DNA of 64,000 nucleotides, taken from contig NZ_KN046818.1 of assembly GCF_000742135.1 (NCBI RefSeq), positions 1,178,841 to 1,242,840 of the forward strand, read 5' to 3'. Below, one piece after another: positions 63,288 through 64,000 of the stretch. How positions within the stretch are numbered: the stretch's first letter is position 1; each line of letters begins with the position of its first letter. The notes under the pieces are model-generated. The model made no database searches. It saw only the letters and a program-made list of their open reading frames with translations, and was not told the DNA's origin. The translations under genes were made by a program, and so were the position numbers. This DNA comes from Klebsiella pneumoniae (GTDB lineage: Bacteria; Pseudomonadota; Gammaproteobacteria; Enterobacterales; Enterobacteriaceae).

Positions 63288-63830
63288 TTACGCCAGCCGC
63301 GGGTAGGCGCTGGCGATATCGTCGCCGGTAAACTGAGCGATCCAGCCTTCCGGGTTATCAAAAATGCGAATGGCGGTGAAGTTCGGTTCTGAACCCATAT
63401 CAAACCAGTGCGGGGTGTGGGCGGGAACCGAAATCAGATCGTTCTTTTCGCACAGCACCTGGAACACCTCGTCGCCAATGTGCAGGCAAAACAGGCCAGC
63501 GCCCTCGACAAAAAACCGGACCTCGTCTTCGCCATGGGTGTGCTCGTTCAGGAACTTTTCCCGCAGCGCCTCTTTTTGCGGATTATCGGCGCGCAGGCTG
63601 ATGACGTCCCAGCTCTGGTAGCCCTTTTCGGCGACCAGTTTATCAATCGCATGCTGATAGGCGGCAATCACCGTTTCCGGGCTGGGATTTGCCCCGAGGT
63701 CGCGGTCGGCCTGCCAGCGCTCGAAACGGACGCCTTTGGCGTTAAGTTGATCCTGAATCGCTTTGGCGTCGGTGCTGTGCCAGACCGGCGTTTGCGGATC
63801 GGTCACGGAAAAAAGAGTTAATGCGCTCAT
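63288..63830 (-). CDS. mtnD: Acireductone dioxygenase
   Basis: This 180-residue cupin enzyme oxidises acireductone to the keto acid of methionine (Fe form) or to other products (Ni form). The metal ligands are His97, His99, Glu103 (HTHGEDE) and His141 (PAHTPHW). The length equals Klebsiella ARD. It overlaps the mtnC stop as ATGA, so translation is coupled. It runs opposite to the mtnB operon 11 kb away. Confidence 0.97.
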   Translation of the reverse strand: MSALTLFSVTDPQTPVWHSTDAKAIQDQLNAKGVRFERWQADRDLGANPSPETVIAAYQHAIDKLVAEKGYQSWDVISLRADNPQKEALREKFLNEHTHGEDEVRFFVEGAGLFCLHIGDEVFQVLCEKNDLISVPAHTPHWFDMGSEPNFTAIRIFDNPEGWIAQFTGDDIASAYPRLA

Positions 63831-64000
63831 GCTGGGATCTGCTCCGGATGAATGTCGTCAAAACGCTGAACCTGAGGATGGTGGCTCGCCGGGTCGCGGT
63901 CGCCGCGAACCAGCTGCACAGTGCGCAAACCCGCGGCCTCGGCGGCATCAAGTTCCTGATGGATATCCGACAGGAACAGGATGGTGCCAGGGGCATGGCC
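63827..64000 (-). CDS. mtnC: Enolase-phosphatase E1, C-terminal fragment (cut by window edge)
   Basis: Reading the minus strand gives the last 57 residues of Mtn[21 protein letters not shown], the haloacid-dehalogenase-type motif, through to [10 protein letters not shown] and the stop overlapping mtnD. MtnC makes acireductone from diketomethylthiopentyl phosphate. The rest lies beyond the window. Confidence 0.93.
   Translation of the reverse strand, partial: GHAPGTILFLSDIHQELDAAEAAGLRTVQLVRGDRDPASHHPQVQRFDDIHPEQIPA

Overview
The window is chromosomal DNA of a high-GC enterobacterium, almost certainly the Klebsiella pneumoniae complex. The enterobactin block matches Escherichia coli gene for gene except that fepE is missing. 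The methylthioribose salvage genes (mtnK, mtnA, mtnB, mtnD, mtnC), a PhyK-type phytase and several RbsABC-type sugar transporters are typical of Klebsiella. I saw no rRNA, tRNA, CRISPR array, phage or insertion sequence. The only possible mobile remnant is a small toxin-antitoxin pair.

Region 1 (1-10.5 kb) is a carbohydrate or polyol catabolic locus. On the minus strand a FGGY kinase is followed by a periplasmic binding protein, a DUF2291 lipoprotein, an ABC ATPase, a permease and two short-chain dehydrogenases, the second cut by the window edge. A SorC-type regulator lies upstream of the kinase, and a transketolase split into two subunits runs divergently on the plus strand. A repeated palindrome (GAATATATATTC and close variants) sits in front of both arms and is the likely operator. 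The substrate is not known from the sequence.

Region 2 (10.5-29.6 kb) is the complete enterobactin system: entD and fepA; fes, ybdZ and entF; fepC, fepG and fepD; entS; fepB; entC, entE, entB, entA and entH. It covers synthesis, export, outer-membrane uptake, periplasmic binding, inner-membrane import and hydrolysis. Fur-box-like sequences lie in the three divergent promoter regions.

Region 3 (30-35 kb) has cstA and ybdD, then a RelE/Xre-type toxin-antitoxin pair and a short-chain dehydrogenase, then hcxA (ybdH). The toxin-antitoxin pair and dehydrogenase interrupt the order seen in E. coli.

Region 4 (35-43 kb) is a sugar ABC transporter with a LVIVD-repeat protein, followed by divergent mtnK and mtnA. 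Tandem met-box-like octamers precede hcxA/transporter, mtnK/mtnA and, further on, mtnB. This suggests MetJ control and makes the transporter a candidate methylthioribose importer.

Region 5 (42.8-47.5 kb) reads as a phytate module: LacI-type regulator, inositol-monophosphatase-family enzyme, organophosphate-type MFS transporter and secreted phytase. Region 6 (47.6-51.4 kb) is a cytosine operon, codB-pucR-codA.

Region 7 (51.8-64 kb) holds mtnB in an operon with a FGGY kinase and a D-2-hydroxyacid dehydrogenase. Facing it are a PfkB kinase and a third RbsABC-type transporter. A cytoplasmic BisC-like molybdenum enzyme follows, and mtnD and the 3' end of mtnC close the window.
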